Shown piece after piece: positions 1 through 9,084 of a stretch of DNA of 64,000 bases. The translations under genes were made by a program, and so were the position numbers. This DNA is from Methanomassiliicoccaceae archaeon UBA421 (lineage in GTDB: Archaea > Thermoplasmatota > Thermoplasmata > Methanomassiliicoccales > Methanomethylophilaceae): NCBI GenBank assembly GCA_002498365.1, contig DAHB01000004.1, positions 62,001 to 126,000 on the forward strand, read 5' to 3'. Position 1 is the stretch's first letter. The number at the start of each line of letters is the position of its first letter. The notes under the pieces were generated by a model. The model made no database searches. It saw only the letters and a program-made list of their open reading frames with translations, and had not been told where the DNA came from.

Positions 1-1
1 A

Positions 2-1159
2 TCTTACATCGAAAGGTTGGAAGAATTCAAGGACCGCCCTGACCTGGTGAAGATCGTCACGGGCGTCAGGAGGTCCGGTAAGTCCACCCTGCTCGCACAG
101 TTCAGGCAGAGGCTGGAAAACAAGGGCGAGAACGTAGTCTCGATCGATCTGGAAGAGAAACGCTTCTCTGTAACTACAAAACGCGAATTGAACTCGTATG
201 TTACCGAACTGATGACCACACCGAAAGACTACATCCTACTGGACGAAGTGCAGTATATCGCCGGCTGGGAGGATGCGGTGAACACGCTTCGCAGCAACGG
301 TGCAAACGTATACGTCACCGGGTCCAACGCCAAGGTGCTCTCGTCCGAGTTCAGCACCATCATCGCCGGAAGATACGCCGAGATCCACGTGCTCCCTTTC
401 TCGTTCTCGGAGTTTCTTGAGAGATATCCGCCGAAGAGCGACACCAGGGTAGAGCAGAGGTTCGACCAGTATCTCGTTCAGGGCGGGATGCCCATCATAG
501 ACCTGGACGATTCCCCGCGCAAGAACCGCACAATAATGGAGGGCGTCTATGACTCCATCGTCAACCGCGATGTAGTGTCCAGAAGCAGAATGGACCCTTA
601 CACGGTGCGCAGGATGACGGATTTCATGTACTCCAACGTCGGAAACATAACCACGCTGGAATCTTTAGCCTCCGGTTCAGGCATCGGCGACAACAGGACG
701 GTGGACCGCTACCTGGATGCGCTGACCGATTCCTTCGTATCCTACAAGGTCAACACATTCGACCTGATCGGTAAAAAAATGATGAAAGTGAAGGCGAAGT
801 ACTACGCATCGGACACCGGATTGAGGAACACCGCCCTTGGGCACACGGACGATAACGCCTCCGGGCTTCTTGAAAATATAGTGTTTCTGGAACTCGTCAG
901 GCGCGGATACGATGTGGTCGTCGGAAGCTACCGCGATTACGAAGTCGACTTCACGGCTAGGTCTTTCGGAAAGACGGAATACTATCAGGTCGCCAAGACC
1001 CTTGCCGGTGATTCGACGATCGAACGGAAGGAGCGCCCCCTTAGGCTTCTGGGCGATGCCGGAATCAAGACCGTCCTCACGTTGGACAGGGACCTTCCGG
1101 AAAGCAGGGACGGGATACGATATCTGAACATCATAGATTTCCTATCGGAAGAACGGTGA
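2..1159 (+). CDS. ATPase of the AAA_14/DUF4143 family (5' end outside window)
   Basis: The frame is open from the window edge, and the residues before the first possible internal start (a TTG at 17) already match the family's N-terminal pattern, so the true start lies to the left. A Walker A motif (GVRRSGKSTLL) and a Walker B motif (YILLDEVQYI) give an ATPase core. The C-terminal DUF4143 part has a nuclease-like EVDF...YQVAKT arrangement near residue 310-325. Proteins of this family are common in archaea and anaerobic bacteria as stand-alone genes; their substrate is unknown and they are often loosely called DNA-binding or toxin-like ATPases. It ends in TGA with nothing co-directional close downstream. 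Confidence 0.85.
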   Translation, partial: SYIERLEEFKDRPDLVKIVTGVRRSGKSTLLAQFRQRLENKGENVVSIDLEEKRFSVTTKRELNSYVTELMTTPKDYILLDEVQYIAGWEDAVNTLRSNGANVYVTGSNAKVLSSEFSTIIAGRYAEIHVLPFSFSEFLERYPPKSDTRVEQRFDQYLVQGGMPIIDLDDSPRKNRTIMEGVYDSIVNRDVVSRSRMDPYTVRRMTDFMYSNVGNITTLESLASGSGIGDNRTVDRYLDALTDSFVSYKVNTFDLIGKKMMKVKAKYYASDTGLRNTALGHTDDNASGLLENIVFLELVRRGYDVVVGSYRDYEVDFTARSFGKTEYYQVAKTLAGDSTIERKERPLRLLGDAGIKTVLTLDRDLPESRDGIRYLNIIDFLSEER

Positions 1160-1815
1160 ATACCTACCGACTGCGAATCCTCTTTTTGGCGGAGGCCGTC
1201 GCGAATCTGAATACGGTCCCACATACTTCCGTCCGGAAATGCCGCCGGAACGAAACGATATGATTGTGGACCTCCAAGTCCTGGATTCGGACTCAGAGGT
1301 GTTTCCGCGTATATTGAAAATCCGGCAATGAAAACTGAAAGACCTGCTATCATGGGGCCGGGCAGTTTGCGCTCTTCCCCTCGGCGACCTGAATCTACAG
1401 AATGTTGTGCTACCGTGCTGTAACCGTACAAATTTTTGATTTTCATTTATATACTGTTTATATACGACTCATATGCTAACACGCTCATTATGTAACCTTA
1501 CATGTACAAGGCTGTTTATTTAAATAGTATTTAAATACGATATATAAAGAAAAGCGTCACTTCTGTATGGCTACATCACAAAGCAGGTACATATTCCGAA
1601 GATTTAGGATTAGAAGTGCTTCTCTCCCCACTTAATCCTGCCATCTTCACACTTCCTGTTATCACAGATCTCTCCTTTGGTTTCGGTAACAGAGTATGAC
1701 GGAGGAAACCGATCACAGCGAAAAAGCTACCTGGGAAATATCCGGTCTCATCTCGAAGGTACCTGATGGATCGGTCGATGACTCTCATGACGCATAGAAC
1801 GTTCGATTCCGGTGC
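1160..1815. other. Intergenic region, 656 bp, without a convincing gene
   Basis: No reading frame here looks like a protein. The section 1440-1560 is very AT-rich with several TATA-like runs. It includes a 23-bp stretch at 1444-1466 that recurs exactly upstream of the transposase gene near 21.26 kb. A frame starting at 1446 on the minus strand sits just behind that promoter-like stretch, but its translation has no recognisable domain and runs into the end of the ATPase gene. Confidence 0.5.
1444..1466. repeat. 23-bp TATA-rich repeat, copy 1
   Basis: The 23 bases are identical, in the same orientation, to 21260-21282, which lies about 50 bp upstream of the minus-strand transposase start. Both copies contain two TTTATATA-type archaeal TATA boxes. 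This could be a relic of a mobile element's promoter. An exact 23-bp match between AT-rich promoters is unlikely, though not impossible, by chance. Confidence 0.6.
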
Positions 1816-2448
1816 TCACACGGTGTGCAGCAACGTTCTCCTGAATTCCGACGTGGGCGTCGCCGGCCTGGCCATGCATATCAGCCGCGCAGAATCCCAA
1901 TACCTGCCGACCGCCGGCAGGTCCGCTGTCGATTCTACGTGGTAGTACTTCTTCCCTTCGAATTCGTAGAAAGTCCCGTTCGCGAATACATTGACCGCGG
2001 CGCACATGTGCCCTTCGACGACGACGGTGATCACGTCCAGCCCCAGATTGTACGCGACAGAGGTGTACAGCAATGCCATCCCGTCGCAATCTGCTTCGCC
2101 TTTCAGCAAGGTCAGCACGGGCGGTTCCCAGAGGTCTCTCCCGAAACGCTCCTCGTCCGAAGCATACGCGATGTTCTCCTGTATCATCGCCAGTATTATC
2201 GAGGAACGGCGTCTTTCGTCGGTGTACTCGTCGAACTGATCCTCCAGCTGTTCTGCCATTTCCTTGATGACGGGGTCATCCACCATGGAATAATACGGAA
2301 GAAAATCCAATGAATTAACGGAAGGATACAATCCGTAATACGGGCTCTTCCTGAGATCGATGCCGTCGATGGAATAATTCCCTGCGCCATAGCTCCATTT
2401 TATCGACAGTATTTCGTTCCTGTTGCAGGTCTTCTTTCCGAAGCGCAT
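1816..2448 (-). CDS. Transglutaminase-like superfamily protein
   Basis: The 210-residue protein carries the papain-like transglutaminase core: Cys121 in GEADCDGMALLY, His147 in VEGHMCAAV and an acidic Glu172 in YYHVEST. These match the Cys-His-Asp/Glu triad of archaeal and bacterial transglutaminase-like hydrolases, although the third residue is not the usual Asp. No signal peptide or membrane segment is evident, so it is probably cytoplasmic. The substrate is unknown; family members act as peptidases or amidases. It follows the helicase gene on the same strand after only four bases and is probably co-transcribed with it. It starts with ATG and ends in TGA. Confidence 0.7.
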   Translation of the reverse strand: MRFGKKTCNRNEILSIKWSYGAGNYSIDGIDLRKSPYYGLYPSVNSLDFLPYYSMVDDPVIKEMAEQLEDQFDEYTDERRRSSIILAMIQENIAYASDEERFGRDLWEPPVLTLLKGEADCDGMALLYTSVAYNLGLDVITVVVEGHMCAAVNVFANGTFYEFEGKKYYHVESTADLPAVGRYWDSARLICMARPATPTSEFRRTLLHTV

Positions 2449-2452
2449 CCGA

Positions 2453-4621
2453 TCACATCGTTCTGACGACTTCGGATCTCGGCACGGTGTTCACCAACCT
2501 GCCTATGAGCTCCTCGTTTTTATCGGCCCAGAATTCGTAATCGCATATGATTATCAGCTCCTTCTTCGCGCGAGATACGGCCGTGTTTATCACCTGCAAT
2601 CCTTCGAGGGTGGACGTGGATGTGAAACGATACGGAACGTTGCGCACAGGGAGCCTGTTGTCGGACACGGAGATAATGACCGTATCCCATTCCCTGCCCT
2701 GGGATTTGTGAATCGTCAATATGCTGCCTTTAAACTCAAGCGGCAGAGTTTTCTCAATGGTGAACAGCTGCTTTGAATAAGGGGTGAGGATGATGAAATC
2801 CAATATCCCTCCCTCGCGACCCTCGAGATATTTCTTTATGGCGATGGCTTCCCCCGGGTTGCTCCTGTCCGCTTTGTCAAAATACCGGACATCGATCACT
2901 TTGACTGACAGCGGACTATCCGCGACACCGGTTATACCGTTCATATAAACCATCTGATCCAGGACCTCCGCAAGGTTCTTACCGAAACGATGAGAATATG
3001 TGAGATCCTCCTGCTTCGTATCGGTGAACAGCGGGTCCAGACAATCGCGGTATGCTGAGGCCAGGTACGATATGTCGTTGGTGAAGAACATCTCGGCATA
3101 TCTGGAACTCATATCGAAAAGGAACGAGTAACGCAGTCTTCCGTCATCCTTTATGGCCTCGGTCAACAATTCACGGTCGATCTCACAGACCGGAGGCAAT
3201 TGCATATGGTCGCCCAGCAACGTTATCGGAACGCCGTTGGTGAAGAATGGCATGGTGATTATGAGGTTGCAGTACCCGGCCTCATCGATGAATATGTGAT
3301 CGACGTCGAGCGGGATGCGGCCTTCTGCCATGACTCCGTTAGGACAGAATCTGGCCATGAAAACATACGGGGTCATCGCGACGATCTTCGAATCCCCGAC
3401 GGTTGCGGATCCGTCGCCTTCTTTGAACTTCTGGATCTGTCCGGCGATCTCCTTGCGGATATTGTAAGCTTCATCGAGGCTCATCGAACTGTAATATTCG
3501 ATGCTGACGGTCGGCTTCTCCCTGCTGTACAGGAGCTTTGAAACCTGCTCTGCTTTCAGACGATAGTTGTAATCATTGGCGTCATCGAGAATGTGCGCGA
3601 ACTTAGGCATCCCTGACATGACTCTGGAGATCTCGTCGAAGTACACTCTGATCTGCTTCTTGATCTTCATTTTGTTCATCGGATTCGATGTCCTGTCCAT
3701 TTCGGAGTAGAGCGAAGCGATCTCGTCGAAATCAGGCAGCAGACGTTCGGCCTCCTTTTCAAAGATGACCTCGTCCATTGTCTCCAGCTTCTTCTCCCTC
3801 TCCCTTAACGCGTTGTCCTTGTTGCGGACCTCGCAAACATTCGGATATTCCTCGAAGAATTCCTCCGTGGCGGCGCCGAGACGAAGAACGTCTTTGTCGA
3901 TGTCGATTATCTCTCCGTTCGGATCGATAGCCTTTATCATCTTCAGAAGACCGCGGAGAACTTGTTCGACCGCGTTGTTCGTGGGTGCGAATATCCCCAC
4001 CCTGCGGTTTTTCTTAATCTCCGAGATGATCGCGATGGCGAGAACATATTGCGTCTTTCCGGTACCCGGTGCGCCCCAGACGTAAGACAGTCTGTTGTTG
4101 AGTACGGTATCCACCGCATCGATCTGCTGTTCGGATGGTTTGGCATCCATCTTGAGATCGTAGTCGTCGACGGCGAATTTCACAGCCGGATCTGCCGGCA
4201 GCGATATCATATCGCCGAAGTCGTCATAGAATTTCCTGGTCCGCTCGATCAGGTACTTCATGTTGGTCACCAATTCGACGGAATCCTTGTCAGATCCTTT
4301 CGGTTTGTTCTTGGTATCCCTGAGCTTCTGCATCACTTCTTCACATGGGAACATCGTCAATATCATGGACATCTCGTCGAATCTTTCGATGTTCAGCTGC
4401 TCGTCCCGATAATCCACACCGTTGATGGAAAGAACGATATTGGTTGTATCCACAACTTTGCTCCCCATGAGAAAATTCACAAAGCTTCCGTGCACGTAAT
4501 AGTCTACGATCCTCAACTTCGACAGACCCTTAGGATCGTCTGTGTATTGCATATCTTCATAGTATTCGTAAGTGTCATCGCAGGCTTCGATGCATATCCT
4601 CTTGATTTCTTTAGCATCCAT
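2453..4621 (-). CDS. Superfamily 1 helicase (DNA2/Upf1-like, AAA_11/AAA_12)
   Basis: The 722-residue protein has all main SF1 motifs: Walker A GAPGTGKT around residue 183-190, Walker B FIDEAG at about 444-449, motif III LLGDHMQLPPV at about 468-478, motif V HKSQGREWDTV and motif VI NTAVSRAKKEL near the C-terminus. About 100 residues between motifs Ia and II are charged and helical, as in Upf1/DNA2-type stalks. The N-terminal 160 residues resemble no domain I can name. Such helicases unwind or remodel DNA or RNA. Its downstream partner is a transglutaminase-like protein, an unusual pairing. ATG start, TGA stop. Confidence 0.85.
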   Translation of the reverse strand: MDAKEIKRICIEACDDTYEYYEDMQYTDDPKGLSKLRIVDYYVHGSFVNFLMGSKVVDTTNIVLSINGVDYRDEQLNIERFDEMSMILTMFPCEEVMQKLRDTKNKPKGSDKDSVELVTNMKYLIERTRKFYDDFGDMISLPADPAVKFAVDDYDLKMDAKPSEQQIDAVDTVLNNRLSYVWGAPGTGKTQYVLAIAIISEIKKNRRVGIFAPTNNAVEQVLRGLLKMIKAIDPNGEIIDIDKDVLRLGAATEEFFEEYPNVCEVRNKDNALREREKKLETMDEVIFEKEAERLLPDFDEIASLYSEMDRTSNPMNKMKIKKQIRVYFDEISRVMSGMPKFAHILDDANDYNYRLKAEQVSKLLYSREKPTVSIEYYSSMSLDEAYNIRKEIAGQIQKFKEGDGSATVGDSKIVAMTPYVFMARFCPNGVMAEGRIPLDVDHIFIDEAGYCNLIITMPFFTNGVPITLLGDHMQLPPVCEIDRELLTEAIKDDGRLRYSFLFDMSSRYAEMFFTNDISYLASAYRDCLDPLFTDTKQEDLTYSHRFGKNLAEVLDQMVYMNGITGVADSPLSVKVIDVRYFDKADRSNPGEAIAIKKYLEGREGGILDFIILTPYSKQLFTIEKTLPLEFKGSILTIHKSQGREWDTVIISVSDNRLPVRNVPYRFTSTSTLEGLQVINTAVSRAKKELIIICDYEFWADKNEELIGRLVNTVPRSEVVRTM

Positions 4622-5250
4622 ATGTGCCGCTTATATTGCCGAGTTTCAATAAAACGCTATCGTATTCGCTGCTGGAAAATACCTTCCAGATCGTTTCCGG
4701 TCGCATTATGTCACATCGTACGGCCGCCTCCCACGGTCGTAAGTCCATGGCACCGACGGGGCTCACCGCACCCCGGGAGTCGTCTTCTTGGGGGAATCGA
4801 TAGCGAAACGCGAATCGATCGTCTCTGTCAGACCGCACTGCTCGAACATCGCCATCTTAATCGTCTGCATTGTTGCCTTCTTACCCTCTGTTGCAGCCTG
4901 TGTCGAGCGTCATCCTATCATCCTGTGGACGGCCCATCTATACAGGGTACGCTCTCCGCTTGTCATGAATTTTAGTAGTTATAGTCGGGCTTTGCCCGAC
5001 ATACATCAATAAATTTTTGTGCACTTAACGGTCGACGAGGTGCCGGGTATGCGGTTATGCTTCAGCGCCCCTCTTCGGGACGGCACGGGGGGGGAGGTTT
5101 TCACACATTCCACGCATTCTTAAATATCCCTGTTCAGATTGCGTTGTGATATATCATGTACATAGAGCGCATCACCGGACCCAGCATCATCGCTTCTTCA
5201 ATTCTCTTCGGGAACCACTCGGACGAAGTGTCCGGAAAAGAGGTGCTCCA
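4622..5250. other. Intergenic region, 629 bp
   Basis: This separates the divergent helicase and dapB genes. It holds a hairpin at 4984-5000 and an AT-rich promoter-like stretch with a TTAAATA box around 5120 in front of dapB. Two frames of about 75 codons exist but have no family resemblance and are compositionally poor. Confidence 0.45.
4984..5000. terminator. Perfect 7-bp hairpin
   Basis: GTCGGGC and GCCCGAC flank a three-base loop, with AT-rich sequence on both sides. It stands alone in an intergenic region with no gene ending just before it on the plus strand, so it may be a terminator, a small structured RNA element or a remnant. Confidence 0.35.
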
Positions 5251-6051
5251 ATGAGCGACACAAGAGTCGCATTGGTGGGCGCCTGCGGCAGGATGGGCAG
5301 CCTGATCATCCACCGCCTCCTGGCGACCGACGGCGTAAAGATATCGGCGGCCTTTGACCTGGTCAACATAGGCAAGGACATAGGAGAGGTCGTCGGGGTG
5401 GGGAAGCTGGACGTCCCCGTATCGGACTCCAAGGACCTGGCGTCCGTCCTCAAGGAGAGCAGGACGGACGTGCTCATCGATTTCACCATCGCGCCTGCGA
5501 CCGCCGCAAACGCACCGGTCGCCGCTGCGGCCGGAGTGAACCTCATCATCGGAACGACGGGACTTACGGCGGAGCAGAAGACGAATATCACCCAGGCCGT
5601 CGTTAAGAACAACGTCGCAGCCGTTATATCATCGAACTACTCGATCGGGGTCGGAGTCTTCTTCAAACTCATCAGGGAGGCCGCAAGGTACCTGGGAGAC
5701 GGATACGACGTGGAGATCGTCGAGGCCCACCACAACCAGAAGAAGGACGCTCCCAGCGGCACCGCGATGACCGCGGCCGAGATAATCGGCAAGGAGATGG
5801 GCGGAAAAGAATTCGTCTTCGGACGCGAGGGCGTCTGCCCCCGCGGCAAGGAGATCGGCATACATGCGATCAGAGGCGGAGACATCGTCGGCGACCACAC
5901 CGTGATGTTCATAGGCAACTCCGAACGCATCGAAGTACGGCACCAGGCCCATTCGAGGGAGATCTTCGTGGGCGGGGCGGTCATGGCCGCGATGTGGGTC
6001 GTCTCGCAGAAGAAGGGCGTCGTGTACGAAATGTCGGACGTGCTGAGCTGA
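5251..6051 (+). CDS. dapB: 4-hydroxy-tetrahydrodipicolinate reductase
   Basis: DapB reduces 4-hydroxy-tetrahydrodipicolinate with NAD(P)H in the diaminopimelate route to lysine. The 266-residue protein has the nucleotide-binding GACGRMG at residues 10-16 and the family's signature EAHHNQKKDAPSGTA at about 159-172, which holds the catalytic His and Lys. The ATG at 5251 is chosen over an upstream in-frame ATG at 5146 because an AGAGGTG ribosome site precedes it and homology begins there. It stands alone, without other dap genes nearby. A GC-rich inverted repeat follows the TGA stop. Confidence 0.95.
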   Translation: MSDTRVALVGACGRMGSLIIHRLLATDGVKISAAFDLVNIGKDIGEVVGVGKLDVPVSDSKDLASVLKESRTDVLIDFTIAPATAANAPVAAAAGVNLIIGTTGLTAEQKTNITQAVVKNNVAAVISSNYSIGVGVFFKLIREAARYLGDGYDVEIVEAHHNQKKDAPSGTAMTAAEIIGKEMGGKEFVFGREGVCPRGKEIGIHAIRGGDIVGDHTVMFIGNSERIEVRHQAHSREIFVGGAVMAAMWVVSQKKGVVYEMSDVLS

Positions 6052-6090
6052 CCGTCTTTCTATCGGCATAGCTCGTGTCATCTGGGGGCA

Positions 6091-6114
6091 GGAAGCCGGG
6101 GCTTCCGAACCCCG
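6091..6114 (+). terminator. Overlapping GC-rich inverted repeats downstream of dapB
   Basis: GGAAGC-CGGG-GCTTCC (6091-6106) and CGGGG...CCCCG (6097-6114) can form alternative stems 40 bp after the dapB stop. They are probably the transcript end; no long T-run follows directly. Confidence 0.4.
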
Positions 6115-6162
6115 ATAAACATCATTGAGTTCAAGGTCGATCGAATTTTTCAGTTCTCTACA

Positions 6163-6354
6163 TTACTTTCCGACGATTTCCAGGAACGCGTCCCTGTATG
6201 AATCGAACCAGGGCCTGTAGTCCGTCCCCGCGGCGCTGACCACCTTGCCCACATCCCCCAGGAACAGCGGGATGTCTTCTTCCTTCATCTTTCCAACATA
6301 TCTGCCAAACCTCTCCTTTCTCACCATATATCCTTCCCATCCGTTAAACAGCAC
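6163..6354 (-). CDS. Small hypothetical protein, possibly a C-terminal gene remnant
   Basis: A 63-codon frame starts with GTG at 6354, or with the ATG at 6327 behind GGAAGG. The predicted peptide is rich in charged residues and has a GRYVGKMKEEDIPLFL segment with a WFDSYRDAF ending. It weakly recalls the C-terminal tails of sulfite/nitrite-reductase-like proteins, but I cannot establish this. It lies at the start of a stretch full of broken genes, so it may be the last piece of a larger lost gene. Confidence 0.35.
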   Translation of the reverse strand: MLFNGWEGYMVRKERFGRYVGKMKEEDIPLFLGDVGKVVSAAGTDYRPWFDSYRDAFLEIVGK

Positions 6355-6394
6355 CTCTTATCTCAAACAGCGAATACGGACCGTCGCCCTGGAA

Positions 6395-6700
6395 TCAGTT
6401 TCGATTCTTGATGTGGATGTCCCATGAGCCGTTGTTGAACTCGTACCACTCCTTTTTTTCCGCGTTATGACCGCTGGACAGCTCGTTCATCGGTTTTGTG
6501 GAGTCTGCTTTCAATGCATAGTCCACGAATTCAGGGTCCACGTCGGAATATTTATAGAAGGCATAGATGCAGGGTGTATCGCTTCTCAAAAAAGCAGCCT
6601 CCAATACCCTGGTCTTCGGGCTGTATTTCAATGCAACACGTCCGCATGCTCCCAGTCTGAATCCTTCGGGGACGTGTTCTGGATTTGGTACTTTCGCCAT
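6395..6700 (-). CDS. Small protein with KTSC-like domain
   Basis: The 101-residue protein has a pattern like the KTSC family: a strand with hydrophobic residues (RVLEAAFLRSD), an aromatic stretch (IYAFYKYSDV) and an alanine-containing helix before a closing Lys/Ser/Asn segment (ADSTKPMNEL). KTSC domains are small folds of unknown function. ATG start and TGA stop; upstream (6701-7034) is non-coding. It is encoded 40 bp upstream of the short frame at 6163-6354. Confidence 0.45.
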   Translation of the reverse strand: MAKVPNPEHVPEGFRLGACGRVALKYSPKTRVLEAAFLRSDTPCIYAFYKYSDVDPEFVDYALKADSTKPMNELSSGHNAEKKEWYEFNNGSWDIHIKNRN

Positions 6701-7034
6701 GGTAATGAATACCCATACTATTCAATAATCATTGTGTCCGATGTTTGGCACTCGTGTGCGAAATTCCATCTGGAAGGGACCTTGCACAAACCGTCCCATG
6801 AAAAATAATGTTTGACGCCTGGATAACATATTCTGGCAACTAGAGGCTTTTAGTAAAATTCAGGATATTGTGTAAACCTTGGAATTGACATACCCGTCGT
6901 TGCATACCTGTTGTTAGAGTTCTAAAAATCTGAGAATAACAAAATATCCGACTCTAGAAGGCTCCGTAATCGCCATTTTGCGAAGTAGCGGCATATATAA
7001 CACATAAGACGATGAAAATTGAGAGGTCGGAGAT
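6701..7034. other. Intergenic region, 334 bp
   Basis: AT-rich between divergent genes. TATA-like sequences lie near 6990-7010 ahead of the GyrI-like gene, and a GGTCGGAG ribosome site directly precedes its ATG. I see no gene here. Confidence 0.4.
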
Positions 7035-7639
7035 ATGAAAAGAGATTTCAAGAAGGAGCGCAAGGATCTGTACTCTCCGAAAGCGGGCATCTTCGAAGTA
7101 TCCGTCCCGTCGATGAATTTCATAGCCGTGGACGGCAACGGACCGCTGAGCGGAGAGAACATCCAGAAGATGATGGGGGCCCTTTTCAATCTGGCATACG
7201 GGATCAAGATGCACGGAATCCGACCCGAAGGATACTACGAATGATGCCGCCCGAGGGCCTGTACGGGACGCTCGATACTCCGTTCTATATCGAAGACAAG
7301 AGCACCTGAGTATGGAAGATGACGATCCGCCAGCCCGAGTTCGTGGACGAGGAGCTCTTCGAAACCGTAAGGGAGTCCATGAAGAAAAAGAAGCCCGGGC
7401 CGGACCTGGATGCGGCGTATCTTTTTGAATCCGAGGAGGGGCCGTCGGTGCAGATGCTGCACACGGGAAGCTACGGCTCCGTCGGCGAATCTGTCGGCAA
7501 GATAATGGAGTACATCGAGGAAAAAGAGTACGCCGTGAACGGCCCCTATCACGAGATATACCTCTCCGACCCTAACAGGGTCGAAGAAGATAAACTCAAA
7601 ACCATCATCAGATTCCCGGTCGTCCCGAAATCATCGTAA
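7035..7639 (+). pseudogene. GyrI-like small-molecule-binding domain protein, broken
   Basis: Three pieces reconstruct one full-length member of the GyrI-like family of intact length about 200 residues. Frame 1 (7035-7241) gives the N-terminal part up to HGIRPEGYYE, where a frameshift hits a TGA. The second piece (from 7241) continues MMPPEGLYGTLDTPF and meets a TGA at 7307-7309. After it the same frame resumes VWKMTIRQPEFVDEELF to the end at 7639. In relatives the residue at the TGA is a conserved Trp, so a TGG-to-TGA change is likely. The ribosome site (GGAG) and ATG start are intact. A fragment with the same TGA recurs at 21341-21430. Confidence 0.75.
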
Positions 7640-7720
7640 GTCACCGAACCAACAAGGAAACATATTATTCTGGATGGGACTGTACTCCACTATGTACTTG
7701 ATGCGCGGAAGGGACGGCAT

Positions 7721-8856
7721 ATGAGCATCGGATGCGCATGCCTCGCCCTGGGCGTGCCGGGAAGCGGCATGAAGAACTGCATCATGAAAAATGCAAACGA
7801 AGAGCTGCTTCTCTCTCATCGGCAGCAACCTCGATGCCCTTGAAAGACTTATTACATACAACGCAAGGAACGGCATCAGGATGTTCCGCATATCCTCGGA
7901 CCTGATACCTTTCGGCTTGAGCCTGGCGGAAGAGCTGCCGTGGCAAAATCATTATTCTAAAAAGCTGGAATCCATCGGCGGAGAGATACGCAGATCGGGC
8001 ATGCGGGCGTCGATGCACCCCGGGCAGTATACCGTTCTCGATTCGACGGACGAATCGGTAGCCGACCGGGCCTCGCGGGACCTGGACTACCATGCGAAGG
8101 TCCTTGACGGCCTGGGACTAGGGCCCGAGCACAAGATGATACTGCATCTCGGAGGCGTCTACGGCGACAAGGAGCGTGCCAAAGAACATTTCATGTTCAG
8201 ATACAAACTTCTATATGCCGAAGTCAAGAAACGGCTGGTGCTGGAGAACGACGACGAGCTGTTCAATATCGAGGACGTGACCGAGACCGCATCTGCGACA
8301 GGGATGCCGGCGGCGTACTACACAACCTGCACAATGCCGTTAATCCTGCAGACGCATCATGCAAGGACGTGGGATGGATCGAGAAGTGCCGGGAGACTTG
8401 GACAAAGGAAGACGGCCCGCAGAAGGTCCATTATTCTCAGCAGAGTCCCGACAAGAGGCGGGGCGCGCATTCCGGATCCGTAAGGATCGACGAGTTCCTC
8501 GATTACTATCGTGAGGTGTCCGATACCGGCACGGACATCATGCTCGAAGTAAAGGACAAGAACATGTCGGCGCTGAAATGCATTAACTGCGTCTCCGACA
8601 GGGGCATCAAGGCACTTGAGACCGAGTGGGCGCGCTACAAGTACTCCGTTATGGAGAGGGCGCCCGATAAATATCATACAATGAGAAAACTGCTTCAGGA
8701 CAAGACGTCGTATCCCGCCCTTGAGTGTACCGTTCGATCGAGGAATCCCTGATTACGCCGATCGGAGCGAACAACGCCGTCAATGCGACGCAGCATGTAT
8801 GGAGATATGTAAAAGATAAAGAGACGGAGTCCGAGAAAAAACGCTTCCGTGGATGA
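7721..8856 (+). pseudogene. uvsE: UV damage endonuclease UvsE/UVDE, three frameshifts
   Basis: UvsE is a TIM-barrel endonuclease that nicks DNA 5' to UV photoproducts. The sequence is recognisable from MSIGCACLALGVPGSGMK at the ATG (7721) to VNATQHVWRYVKDK near the TGA at 8854-8856, about 375 codons if repaired. The reading frame changes three times: near 7810 in a CTCTCTC run, near 8322 (a base lost before NLHNAVNPADAS) and near 8727 (before YRSIEESLITP). Metal-site regions such as MHPGQY, ILHLGG and HYSQQSPDKRRGAHSG are all present. Either the gene is decaying or the assembly has several indels here. Confidence 0.85.
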
Positions 8857-9084
8857 TATTGTCAATCACTAAAGCCAAATTCACCCGAAATATCAGTTGA
8901 TACCAACTAGTTCCTTTGGTTTGTTGAAGTTATCGATTGGCATAATAGGTTTTCATATTTTTTGACGGTGTCACATCTATCCTTAGCAGTTTGAACCGCT
9001 TGGATTTGTTTCTAAATATTAATTGCAATACGAACAAGAATAAATATTTCCTACAGATAGATAACAGTACGGGGAGAGGCAATC

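Noticed and set aside
1280..1300. A 14-base match to 45783-45796 (CTGGATTCGGACTC)
   Set aside because: Short enough to be chance and with no shared context.
4611..4838. A 75-codon minus-strand frame upstream of the helicase
   Set aside because: It overlaps the helicase start and has no family pattern; composition looks non-coding.
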